Source: Sphingobacterium sp. JB170
Lineage (GTDB): Bacteria; Bacteroidota; Bacteroidia; Sphingobacteriales; Sphingobacteriaceae
NCBI RefSeq assembly: GCF_900163865.1
Contig: NZ_FUKU01000057.1
Coordinates: 186,001-250,000 of the forward strand
DNA: 64,000 nucleotides
Direction: 5' to 3'
Shown here piece by piece: positions 25,462-35,500 of this stretch (position 1 is the first letter of the stretch; each line of letters starts with the position of its first letter). Below the pieces are notes generated by a model. The model did no database searches. It was not told where the DNA came from and saw only the letters and a list, made by a program, of their open reading frames with translations. Made by a program: the position numbers and the translations under genes.

Positions 25462-26529
25462 ATGGATAAAATTGCATTGGTAGTAGGTGTCACCGGCTTA
25501 ACCGGAGCTAATTTAGCACAAGAACTTGTTGCTAACGGATGGCAAACATATGGGTTAGCGCGAACTCCCAAAGCCGGTATCAACAGCGTTAGTATGGTAA
25601 AAGCAGATCTTTTAGATAAGGATACCTTGAAAGAGGCGTTGGTTAATATCAGCCCCACGCATGTATTTATTACAACCTGGATGCGCAAAGACACGGAAGC
25701 GGAAAACGTTTTGGTTAACGGTACCATGGTTCGTAATTTGTTGGAAGTCCTTTCGGAGAAAAAATCAGTTGAACACGTTGCTCTAGTGACCGGACTAAAA
25801 CACTATTTAGGCCCATTTGAAGCATTTGCTTCAAAAGAAAACATGACAGAGACTCCTCTGCGAGAAGAACAGCCTAGACTCAACCTTCCTAATTTCTATT
25901 ACGCCCAAGAAGATGAGGTTTATCATGCTGCGCAGCGTGACGGCTTTAGCTGGAGTGTCCATAGGCCACATACGGTAATCGGCAAAGCGATTGGTAATCT
26001 CATGAACATGGGCACAACCCTTGCCGTTTATGCGAGTATTTGTAAATATAAAGGACAGAAGTTTATCTGGCCTGGTTCAGAGGCGCAATGGGAAGGTCTA
26101 TCGGATGTTACTGATGCAGGTATATTGGCAAAACAACTCATCTGGGCATCAACAACCGCAGAAGCGAAAAACACGGCTTATAATATTGTCAATGGTGATA
26201 TATTCAGATGGAAGTGGCTGTGGGAGCGCATTGCGAACCACTTCGGACTAGAATATGAAGGATTTAATGGGTCGGTCAGATCACTTGACGAGCAAATGCG
26301 GAATGATAGTGCAGCTTGGGATGCTATTGTAAAACGGAATGGATTAGAAGAGAATGAATTATACCGGTTGACATCTCCATGGCATACAGATCTTGATTTG
26401 GGAAGGCCGATCGAAGTGATGACAGATATGTCAAATAGCAGGAGATTAGGATTCAAAGAATACCAGAACACAGAAGAATCGTTTATTAATCTATTTGAGA
26501 AACTTCGTGTCGATAAAATTATTCCATAG
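25462..26529 (+). CDS. SDR-family reductase, PRISE (progesterone 5-beta-reductase/iridoid-synthase-like) type
   Basis: The 355-residue protein starts with a Rossmann motif GVTGLTG (residues 9-15). Later comes NFYYAQEDEVY, the PRISE form of the catalytic Tyr region (NFYYxxED), and SVHRPHTVIG. This set defines the PRISE group, which reduces activated C=C bonds of enones with NADPH; bacterial members have poorly known natural substrates. The C-terminal half is long, as is normal for the group. The gene lies after a Crp-family regulator and before a hairpin, so it forms its own short unit. Confidence 0.85.
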   Translation: MDKIALVVGVTGLTGANLAQELVANGWQTYGLARTPKAGINSVSMVKADLLDKDTLKEALVNISPTHVFITTWMRKDTEAENVLVNGTMVRNLLEVLSEKKSVEHVALVTGLKHYLGPFEAFASKENMTETPLREEQPRLNLPNFYYAQEDEVYHAAQRDGFSWSVHRPHTVIGKAIGNLMNMGTTLAVYASICKYKGQKFIWPGSEAQWEGLSDVTDAGILAKQLIWASTTAEAKNTAYNIVNGDIFRWKWLWERIANHFGLEYEGFNGSVRSLDEQMRNDSAAWDAIVKRNGLEENELYRLTSPWHTDLDLGRPIEVMTDMSNSRRLGFKEYQNTEESFINLFEKLRVDKIIP

Positions 26530-26589
26530 GAACTTACAACGTAATGACCAATAAATAGCATTTAAATAAATATAGAAAATATTGTTTTG

Positions 26590-26619
26590 AGGGGTATTAG
26601 CATATAAGCGAATACCCCT
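26590..26619 (+). terminator. Hairpin after the SDR gene
   Basis: AGGGGTATT (26590-26598) pairs perfectly with AATACCCCT (26611-26619) about 60 bp after the stop. The following sequence is AT-rich without a clean T-run. Confidence 0.5.
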
Positions 26620-26849
26620 TAATAAATTAGTTACCTTCCATCTGAATCAATTTCTTTGTCCTTTTATCTGTCACTTCGCAAAGCCTTGGATCCTTCGAAT
26701 GCAATCTAACGGACAACACAGCAAAAATAATCAAGCGACGAAATGGAAAATGAAACCCACAAAAAAACGACATAACATTTGCTAAAGTAATTTCAGAAGA
26801 TGATCTTGTAAAGAGTACATAGGAACGCAATCTGGTGTTATTAATTCGG

Positions 26850-27001
26850 ATGGTATATACAATGCCAAAGGGAGGGGGAGGAGAATTCTATATTCGAACA
26901 GATATGACAGAAGATCAGTTTGACGAACCTTACGTCGATAAACCAGTGGACCTAGTGACCCTAACCAAATCGTATATTATAAAAGAAAATAACATATTAT
27001 G
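26850..27001 (+). CDS. Possible small ORF coupled to the secreted orphan gene
   Basis: A frame of 50 codons from the ATG at 26850 ends with a TGA that overlaps the next ATG (ATGA at 26999-27002). The product would be acidic and polar with a Gly-rich patch (MPKGGGGEFYIRTDMTEDQ). It has no signal peptide or motif I know. A second frame over the same bases (SGVINSDGIYNAKG) is also protein-like, so this may be the end of a decayed gene. The overlap is the main support. Confidence 0.3.
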
Positions 27002-27889
27002 AAGGTATATATTTTAGCGACATTTTTATTGTTCGCATTTAAGCAAGCTCCAGCCCAACGTTATCAGGAAGATAACAAAGTAGCTGAAAGTGATTTATTT
27101 CGGGTGACTATTCCAATCAAAAATGATTTTAAAGATCAACACATAAAGAGCATTTCGTTGCTTTTTGGATCTGATACTCTTCGTTTGGCAACTGTTAGAC
27201 CTGATTCGACAGATAGCTCCTATATCCAAAATAATTTCTTACAAAGTGCCTTTGCGTCAAAAAATAGATTTTATGATTTAGGGTTTGAAGCAGATTACTA
27301 TGTATTTAAAAATAACTATCCTCAAATTCAAGTTCCTAAAACTCCTGATGCTCGGAGAATGAAATTTGCAGTTAATGGTAATATAGAAACGATAAAACAC
27401 TATTCTATCTCTGAAATACGGATGTATACTGATAGTACAACTTTCATTTATACGCACGGATACAAATGGAATGAGAAATCCTATTTTGGATTTCCAGCAA
27501 AATACAAAGAAAATTTAGAGGACGTTGAAGATCAGATCAGTCGAGATATGAAATCCTCACACAGCGATGTGTCGATCGATTCCGTCCTGGTGTATGAAGC
27601 AGTGATTTCCCTTACTGAAACCGAAATCGGCCGCACTAGAGAAGAAGAATTTGAATTAAAGCGTTTGCTGTTTGGTAGAGAATCCGCTTTCTCAACAGTA
27701 GTAGAAAAAAATCTAAAAGCTAGAAAAATTAATTATTACAACGACGGAAAATCTAAATGGACCGCTGCAATACTAGCTACTAGCGGACGACCTTTCGAAT
27801 CTAAAATTAAAGTATATGTGCGGCTAAATAAGGACAGAAGCGTTACGATTAAGCTACCTAGGATGCTAGGTAATTTTACCGGAGATTAA
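26999..27889 (+). CDS. Secreted protein of unknown function
   Basis: The 296-residue protein begins with a signal peptide (residues 1-19, ending APAQ). The mature part is rich in charged and aromatic residues, predicted mixed alpha/beta, without a lipobox, membrane segment or known motif. Segments such as HYSISEIRMYTDSTTFIYTHG may form beta strands. No neighbour gives a clue; a 50-codon frame overlaps its start by four bases. I do not recognise the family. Confidence 0.7.
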   Translation: MKVYILATFLLFAFKQAPAQRYQEDNKVAESDLFRVTIPIKNDFKDQHIKSISLLFGSDTLRLATVRPDSTDSSYIQNNFLQSAFASKNRFYDLGFEADYYVFKNNYPQIQVPKTPDARRMKFAVNGNIETIKHYSISEIRMYTDSTTFIYTHGYKWNEKSYFGFPAKYKENLEDVEDQISRDMKSSHSDVSIDSVLVYEAVISLTETEIGRTREEEFELKRLLFGRESAFSTVVEKNLKARKINYYNDGKSKWTAAILATSGRPFESKIKVYVRLNKDRSVTIKLPRMLGNFTGD

Positions 27890-28292
27890 GCCTCGTTAAA
27901 CCATTAATTCCTTTCGAGAGCAAAGAACACTGACGCCAGTAATTAGTGCGGCGAGAGGACAAGCGAATGATGAAGATACAACAATCGAATTATGGATTTA
28001 AATTCAAAACATAATATTTAAATATACATCACTTAAAATTTATGATTAATCTTTATGTAATCGATTATTTTAACAAAAAAAGTAGCGGCTTGAAGACTTA
28101 CGTCGATCAACTTCGCAATAATATGGTCAAAGACAAAAAATGTTCATTTTATTTTCGTAAAGGCAACTTGCTATAACTCTGTTCATAACGCGAAAAATGG
28201 AAATATAAATAACTACTATGTCCACATGATAAAGGGGTTTCCACAAATCCAGAACAAGATCTCCAAATTATATCTTGTTTGCGAAAAGACAT
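27890..28292. other. Non-coding stretch
   Basis: AT-rich and without a supported gene. An 8-bp inverted repeat, AACAAGAT (28253-28260) and ATCTTGTT (28272-28279), lies just beyond the SulP stop and could help terminate that leftward gene, but no T-run follows on the minus strand. Confidence 0.45.
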
Positions 28293-29828
28293 TTACTTAT
28301 TGGTCATTACGTTATAGGTAGGATCTTCAATAATATTCACATCAATAACCGTTTCAGCATTTTTTAACAGCCGCCTACAGTCTTCACTTAAATGCCGTAA
28401 TTGCAATTTCTTCCCTGCTTTATTATACTTTTCTGTTATTTTATTTAAAGCTTCTACTGCAGACATGTCGACAACCTTACTTTCTTTAAAGTCTACGATC
28501 ACTTCATCTGGGTCATTTACCACATTAAATTTTTCTAAGAATGTTGTCGTAGAACCAAAAAAAAGTGGACCAAAGATTTCATAATGCTTTACTCCATTTT
28601 CATCGATGTATTTTCGTGCTCGTATCCTTTTGGCACTTTCCCAAGCAAATACCAAAGCCGAGATCACCACACCAATCAATACTGCCAACGCTAAATTGTG
28701 TAATAGCACGGTAACGACTGCTACCAGCATACCTATGAAAATATCGTGTCGGGGCATTTTATTAATTATTCGGAAGCTTACCCATTCAAATGTGCCGATA
28801 GCGACCATCATCATGACACCTACCAAAGCGGCCATTGGAATCTGCTCGATTACCGAACCAGCAACTAAGATTATAAATAATATCGCTACTGATGCGACAA
28901 TTGCGGACAGTCTCGCTCTCCCTCCAGCTCCGATGTTCACTAGCGTCTGAGCAACCATTGCGCATCCACCCATCCCACCAAAGAAACCATTGGCAATATT
29001 AGCGATACCCTGCGCGGCAGCCTCGCGGTTAGATTGTCCTTTTGTGTTGGTTATTTCATCAACCATATTCAGCGTTAAAAGACTTTCAATTAGTCCAACA
29101 CCTGCCATTACCAAGGCATATGGGAAAATAATTTTCAATGTTTCCAGACTAAAAGGAATAACTGGGATATGAAACGAAGGTAACGAACCTCCTACAGAGG
29201 CTATATCGATTACTTTTTTAGTATCGATGTTGAAAAAATAGACAATACCGAAGACAACCATTATCGCCACTAAAGATGCAGGAACCGCCTTTGTGAATTT
29301 TGGCAATAAAAATACGATTGCTATGGTTAACAAGGTTAATCCAGCCATAACATAAAGCGCTGAACCCTGCATCCAACTTGCAACTCCATTTTCCATAACT
29401 TTAAATTGAGCCACTTGAGCCATGAAAATAATGACGGCAAGACCGTTTAAAAAACCATACATTACTGGTTGTGGAATCAAACGGACAAATTTACCGAGCT
29501 TAAAGATCCCTACCGAAAATTGCAGAAAACCTGCTAATATAACGGCAGCAAAAAGATATTCCACGCCGTGTGATGCAGCCAATGCAATAAGCACAACAAC
29601 CGTCGCGCCAGCACCCCCAGAAACCATTCCTGGTCTTCCACCAAGAACTGCAGTCACGATGCCCATTAAAAATGCGGCATAAAGACCCGTTAACGGGGAA
29701 AGCCCGGCCAAAATAGCAAAAGATAAAGACTCTGGTATCATGGTCATGGCAACAGCAAGACCAGCAAGAATTTCGTTTTTATAATTAATTTTCTGCTTGA
29801 AATCAAACAAATTGATCATTTTCTGCAT
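28293..29828 (-). CDS. SulP-family (SLC26A) anion transporter with STAS domain
   Basis: The 511-residue inner-membrane protein shows the SulP core with about 10-14 membrane segments. The motifs AGLAVAMTMIPESLSFAILAG (residues about 22-42) and SPLTGLYAAFLMGIVTAVLGG are family signatures. The cytoplasmic STAS domain is at about 425-511 (VIVDFKESKVVDMSAVEAL). SulP proteins carry sulfate, bicarbonate or other anions; BicA-type bicarbonate:Na+ symport is possible. It is monocistronic and not part of a sulfate assimilation cluster, so the substrate stays open. Confidence 0.92.
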   Translation of the reverse strand: MQKMINLFDFKQKINYKNEILAGLAVAMTMIPESLSFAILAGLSPLTGLYAAFLMGIVTAVLGGRPGMVSGGAGATVVVLIALAASHGVEYLFAAVILAGFLQFSVGIFKLGKFVRLIPQPVMYGFLNGLAVIIFMAQVAQFKVMENGVASWMQGSALYVMAGLTLLTIAIVFLLPKFTKAVPASLVAIMVVFGIVYFFNIDTKKVIDIASVGGSLPSFHIPVIPFSLETLKIIFPYALVMAGVGLIESLLTLNMVDEITNTKGQSNREAAAQGIANIANGFFGGMGGCAMVAQTLVNIGAGGRARLSAIVASVAILFIILVAGSVIEQIPMAALVGVMMMVAIGTFEWVSFRIINKMPRHDIFIGMLVAVVTVLLHNLALAVLIGVVISALVFAWESAKRIRARKYIDENGVKHYEIFGPLFFGSTTTFLEKFNVVNDPDEVIVDFKESKVVDMSAVEALNKITEKYNKAGKKLQLRHLSEDCRRLLKNAETVIDVNIIEDPTYNVMTNK

Positions 29829-31075
29829 AAAAGATTATATTTAAATATATGAAGTATGAATAAAATTGAGTGGTCTACGAAAGTAAAAACTTCGGGTCAC
29901 AACAAAGGCGCCAAAACAAATTTGAATTGGAAAATGCAACAGTCTAGCCTAAAAATTAAGGCGGAGTAACTTGGGATGATATTTGTGCTGTTCTTTTCAT
30001 AAAGTAGCCCAAAAGTACACTTTTTGATTTTTATATAAAAAATATTAGGATAAGAAAATCAAAAAAAGACTGAGGGAATTGTGGAGCAAAGGATTTCCAC
30101 ATAGGAGTTGTATCAAAGGTAATGGAATTGTCAATAATCTATTACTGTCCAATCCCATTACTTCATACTGAGCGACATTTCAGCTCTTATTTCGTCCAAC
30201 GGACTTACTAAATTTGTTGGCTCTTGAAGTTTCTTGAACAACTCGATAGTGAGTATAAAACATTGTTGATAAGCATCAAGCTTCGCTTTTCTAAGTTTGC
30301 CGTACTTTGTGGTATTTATTATACCCATATGCAGGCAGGTGAGACAAATTTTATTCGTCCAGATGCGTTAATAAATGTACTATTGTTTTTCAGACATTTT
30401 ATATTTTTGAAGGCACAGAATTAAAAAAAACACCTTACCCAAGAGCATTCTCGGTAAGGTGTTTTCAATTTCACTAAAAAATTAACTGGATCGACCTATT
30501 ATTGGCGGACTCAATCCGTACGGCATTGATATAGAGAAATCCAGTACTATTTGTGTCCTTCCAAAAAAAAGATCTTACAAGCAGGGCAAACACATAATTT
30601 TAATTTATAGTTCAACGAACTGATGGCGGTAATTAGCGCGCTCCTGTTATTCAGCACCAGAGGCTGGAAATAATTGGCTTTTTTTATTAAGCGCAAAAGC
30701 AACATAAATTGTTTTATACAGTCAACAAAAATCACCTTTTTGCTGTATACAGAAAGCAAATAGGTGCCCTAGAAAAAGTATACGCCGGCGAGGACGGATC
30801 GAAATATGTTTTGCAGATGTCATTCGAGTAAGGTTTAGCTTTTATGTATGCACACTAATTGCAATCTATCAAGGACATAAAAGTGTTGCTAGCTAGAGGT
30901 TTCAAGGCCCGATTTAAGTCGACGCGGATCCTCTTGCAAACCTATCTATTTTATATTTTATTTTCGGCTTCCTCGCAATCATTAACTACACATCAGCAGC
31001 TATAGCCATATCCCTAGATGAGGTGCGCCCTAAAATTGGTTTATTTAAACGTCAATCGCTTCTGGTAGCATTCGG
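29829..31075. other. Long non-coding stretch with a hairpin and orphan ORF fragments
   Basis: I support no gene over this 1.25 kb. Small plus-strand frames exist at 30224-30424 (66 codons, no motif) and ending near 30830. The latter is about 45 open codons ending ALEKVYAGEDGSKYVLQ, which looks like the tail of a lost gene. A strong hairpin lies at 30427-30465. The region may mark an old deletion. Confidence 0.45.
30427..30465. terminator. Strong bidirectional intrinsic terminator
   Basis: AAAACACCTTACC (30427-30439) pairs perfectly with GGTAAGGTGTTTT (30453-30465), with A-run and T-run on opposite sides, so it can act in both directions. No confident gene ends here; the 66-codon frame at 30224-30424 on the plus strand ends 3 bp before it. 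Confidence 0.8.
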
Positions 31076-32149
31076 CTAATCATTCCTATTATCACTCTGT
31101 TCGTCGATACCCTCTTCAATAAGCTCGTTCACTTCCTTCATCTCACCGCGCTCAAGCTCATCCACTTCTTCTTCTTGCCTCTTGTCGTGTTCATTGATAT
31201 GGAAGCTACAGCCCATAGGAAAATGATCAGATCCTACCGAGGGGTAGATCACCAGGTTGTCGATAAAAATATCGGGACTATGGAATACCAAATCTAATGG
31301 CACTCTGAAAAACCAGTATTTAGCATGAAAAGTGGCTAATATTCCACGCCCAATCCGCGCGTCAATCAACTCACTGGTCTTCTTAAAAAGTATCGAGGAT
31401 CGGGCCCAAGCGACATTATTGAAATCCCCGGTCACTAAGACCGGCAACTCATAATCTTTAACCTTTTTAGCGATGCACATTAGATCGCCATCACGCTCCT
31501 TCGAGGTCTCCTCTTCGGTAGGACTAGGTGGCGGGGGGTGCACGCCAAAGAATACAAATCGGAAACCATCCTCGGTTTCCAGTTCTGCTTCAATGCTCGG
31601 CAAATCATCGGCTACAAAAAAGTGGGTTTGTACTTTTTTTACTTTAAGCTTGCTGTAAAAGTGCATGCCATAGGTATTATCCAGGGTTACTTTTTGCTGG
31701 TATGGATATTCTTTTTCAAGTACCCGCAGCGCGGCTTCCCACTTGCTATCGCTTTCCATTGTTAGAACGATATCTGGCTTCTGCTCCTTTACTAAATCTA
31801 AAAATCTATCGTACTCTTTGTTGAATTGATAAATATTACACGATAAAATCTTCACTAGCGCGGAGTTCGCCGCGCGAGTACTTCTTTTTCGTGCTTTCCA
31901 AAACTTGGTATAACGAATAAAAATATAGCCGTGGTAAATCAGCAGGGCGATCTGCACTGCGTCAATTATCCACAATGTCACAGCATCTTGGATGAACAAA
32001 AACGATCCCACAAGCGCGAGTACCTGCAAGATTAAAATCTGCAGCTTGGCAAACTCTGGTACCCTGAAAACCCAGTGCTGATTTTGCACAAAAGGAAGGA
32101 GACTTAGTGCGATTAAGATGCACGAAAAGACAATTATAACTATTTCCAT
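31076..32149 (-). CDS. Membrane-anchored endonuclease/exonuclease/phosphatase-family protein
   Basis: The 357-residue protein has two to three N-terminal membrane segments (residues 1-80). An EEP domain (about 95-320) follows: SCNIYQ gives the conserved Asn, TMESD the metal-binding Glu, FGVHPPPP a His, GDFNNVAW the Asp/Asn pair and SDHFP the catalytic Asp-His. All key residues are present, so it should be an active phosphodiesterase or phosphatase. The C-terminal tail is strongly acidic (EEEVDELERGEMKE). The domain probably lies on the periplasmic side. Its substrate (DNA, phospholipid or inositol phosphate) is not clear from the sequence. Confidence 0.88.
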   Translation of the reverse strand: MEIVIIVFSCILIALSLLPFVQNQHWVFRVPEFAKLQILILQVLALVGSFLFIQDAVTLWIIDAVQIALLIYHGYIFIRYTKFWKARKRSTRAANSALVKILSCNIYQFNKEYDRFLDLVKEQKPDIVLTMESDSKWEAALRVLEKEYPYQQKVTLDNTYGMHFYSKLKVKKVQTHFFVADDLPSIEAELETEDGFRFVFFGVHPPPPSPTEEETSKERDGDLMCIAKKVKDYELPVLVTGDFNNVAWARSSILFKKTSELIDARIGRGILATFHAKYWFFRVPLDLVFHSPDIFIDNLVIYPSVGSDHFPMGCSFHINEHDKRQEEEVDELERGEMKEVNELIEEGIDEQSDNRND

Positions 32150-32590
32150 GAGCGGCCAAATTAAGAAATTTTGGCGAAAGAAACTTAAATCCGAAGTAAG
32201 CTAAAAGTTACAAAAACGCTCAGCTCCTCCCGTCTCTGCTCGCTCAGTTGCTTACAGTCTAATTCCAAAAGGAAAAATGGATTAATTTTCTGGCGGCAAG
32301 GCAACTCCTTAACATAAATATACCGAGTAAGGCGGTATGTTTACGACAATCCTGATCAGCAAGTTAACAGCGTGAGATTCTTTGCAATCAGTCGATTTAT
32401 TACTGCCCTACCATCTCTTATCAGAAAGGATGTTCGATCAATATAGGATTGTGAACCATGATACCGCTCACTAATCAACGGAATAAATTACCTCTTAAAA
32501 ACGTGCATGAATGAGGATATACTTTTGATGAATGTTTGTTTATATTTACGGTCTATAGCCTTTAGAAATCGCCTCGAAACACGAACAATT
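32150..32590. other. Non-coding region upstream of the hybrid sensor
   Basis: I see no gene. Two divergent starts flank the region. No exact TTTG-N19-TAnnTTTG promoter is visible; TATATTTA near 32540 is one base off the -7 consensus. Confidence 0.4.
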
Positions 32591-35500
32591 ATGACACTAA
32601 GGCCTTTTTTTTTATGCATCATCCTGCTAATTGGGATAGAACAGAATCAAGCGCAGCCCTTTTCGTTCAAGCGTATCAACGTAAAGGATGGACTCTCGCA
32701 AAGCAGTGTCCTTGATATTGCTAAAGACAAACAAGGTTTCATGTGGTTTGCCACCCGCTACGGACTGAATCGTTACGATGGCGTGCGGTTTAAAGTATAC
32801 GAAAATCAGCCGAGCGATACGACCTCTTTATGCAACAACTACATCAACCAGCTTTATTATGATGCTAACGACCGGCTTTGGATCGGATCGCAAGGGGGAC
32901 TCGATGTATATGAACAAGATAGGGACAGCTTTAAGCATTTCTATTTTTACCAGAAAGGCAAAAAGGTTCACGGCATATCGGTGCTGAAAATTCGTCAAGA
33001 TAACGGCGGTAATATTTGGACCGGCACCAACCGCGGGTTGTTTTTTCTTGCCAAGGGATCTAATAGATGTGTAAAACTCCCATCGACTCCCGGCGAGCTC
33101 TATACAGACCTGATTCATGAACTTTATATCGATAGCCGTAATAACCTGTGGGCTACCTCTAACCGAGGAATTACTAAGCTGAAATTTCAAAACGATACCC
33201 TTATCTCCCTAAGTGTTCCGCCGGTTTTTCTTTCTGTTAAAGGACCTATTAAGAGTATTGTTGAAGATCAAGAGCAAAACCTATGGCTGGGATCCGCTAC
33301 GCATGGACTCTACCGCATAGATTTCCGAGAGAACCAAATACGCCATTTTACAAGCCCGGTAAAGCAGCGGTTACTGCACCCATCGATACGCGAGCTGATG
33401 CTCGACGGTGATCATCGTCTTTTTATTGCTACCCAGGACGGAGTGAGCATACTGGACTTGAAAACTTTTAACTTTACAAGTAGCCATAACAACCCCGAGG
33501 ACCCGACCAGCCTTAGTCAAAACTCCGTTTATGCGCTCTATCAAGATGACCAGCGCTCGTTGTGGGTAGGCACCTATTTTGGTGGCGTGAACTTAGCTTA
33601 TGGAGTTGACACAAAGTTTAAACAGCTTCATGTGAACTCCGCACATAAGATCCCGCATAACGTCATCCGCCCGATAGCCGAAGATCAGCAGCAAAACTTA
33701 TGGTTTGGCACCGAGGGTGGTGGCGTATTTTCGACCGACAGGGAACTTAACAACGTTAGGGGATATTACAATGATGAGCTCGGTGTGCTACAGTCTCGCG
33801 CGAATTTTGTTAAATCCATATTCGTCGACTGCGCGGACAGCGTATGGGTGGGTGCTAGTGGAGGGGGAGTCTATCACTTAGACCCCAAAACAGGGAAATA
33901 CACCCTAGCGAGCATCCCCGGCGATATGGATATTCTGCGCGGGGCGGACATCCTGAGCATGTACCAAGATCGCGCCGGTCGTTACTGGTTCTTTGGTGAG
34001 GGCTTCAACAAGATCCTCAGCCGGCAGGGGTTTACGTTTAAAGATGTCACACCAAAAAACATCGAAAAGGCTTTTGCTCGTCAAAAGACGATTAGCATTC
34101 AAGAGTCTAGCGACAAAAAGCTCTGGATATTAACGGCCACGAGCTTATTTCAATACGATCCCGCCTCGGGCAAACTAACGCGAATGCTAGCCCGCCGCGA
34201 GCCGCCCGTTCATGCTTACAACTGCCTGCTCGAAGATCACCGCGGCCGCTTGTGGATCGGCGTCGATTACGAGGGGTTAATGCTTATTGATGTGCAGGCG
34301 GACGCGGTCCTTCGGCGCTACACAGATAAAGACGGCCTAGCGAGCAATAATGTCGTCGGTCTACTTGAAGACGCCCAGGGCAGCTTATGGATCACAACCA
34401 CGCGCGGATTATCACGCCTGACCAGCGACAGAAAGCGAATACAAAACTACACTAGCCAGGACGGTATTGCTTATGATGAGTTCAATTACAACTCCACCTT
34501 TCTCTCGAGCGAGGGAAAGGTGCTACTGGGTAGCCTGGGCGGGCTCACCTGGTTTTCTCCGGCCAGCGTGCAGGTCAACGATAAGCGGCCCCAAGTTATC
34601 TTTACGGGCCTGCGCTTATTCGGCGGTCAGCCGGCTAGCCCGACAAATCATTCAAAAATTTTAAGCACAAACATCACCCAGCGGCCGCACCTTACTTTCG
34701 CGAACTCGCAACGGGTATTCACCATCCAATTTGCTTTAGACAATTATATCAAGCCCGCTCAAAACCGATTTATGTACCGCCTGGAAGGAAAAAATGCATC
34801 GTGGAGCACGCTCGATGAAGCCGAGGTGAGTTTTTCGAACCTCGCATCCGGATCATATGTCCTTGCCGTTAAAGGAGCCAATAGCGACGGGATATGGTCC
34901 CAGGAAAACAAAATCAGCTTTACGGTTGATCCGCCCTTATACCTCTGCTGGTGGGCCCTTTTAATTTACGCCTTTATTTTATGCTCGCTGGTCTTCTTTG
35001 TCCTTCGTTATTTCTTCTTGCGGGAAATCTTTGTCAAAGAGGAACAGCTACACCAAACCAAGCTGAATTTCTTCAGCATGATATCGCACGAAATACGCTC
35101 TCACCTCTCGCTGATCATCATCCCTATCGACAATGCGCTCGAAAAAGTAGAAGACAGCTACATACGCACGCAACTGGATAATGCCTCGAAAAATAGCAAG
35201 CGCCTACTTCGGTTATCCTCGGAGCTCATCGACTTTCGCAAGGCGGAGACAGTCGTTCGCCCCCTGTGTTTGAGCGAAATGGACATCACTCCTTTTATTA
35301 CCAATATTATGGACTGCTTTCAACAAGTCTACGGGGCACAAGGAATCAACTTGCGCTATAGTTCCGATTTTACGACTTGCATGGCGGAATTTGATCCCTT
35401 GCAGCTCGAAAAAGTACTCTTCAACTTGCTTAGCAATGCGATGAAACACCGTAAAGACGGTACGGAAATCGAAATTCAAAGTACGGTCGACAACGGGCAT

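Noticed and set aside
30547..30759. Minus-strand ORF of 70 codons with a CxCxxC-like end (CVCPAC)
   Set aside because: No start context, no domain beyond the Cys cluster, and composition like random AT-rich sequence; possibly a remnant but not supportable.
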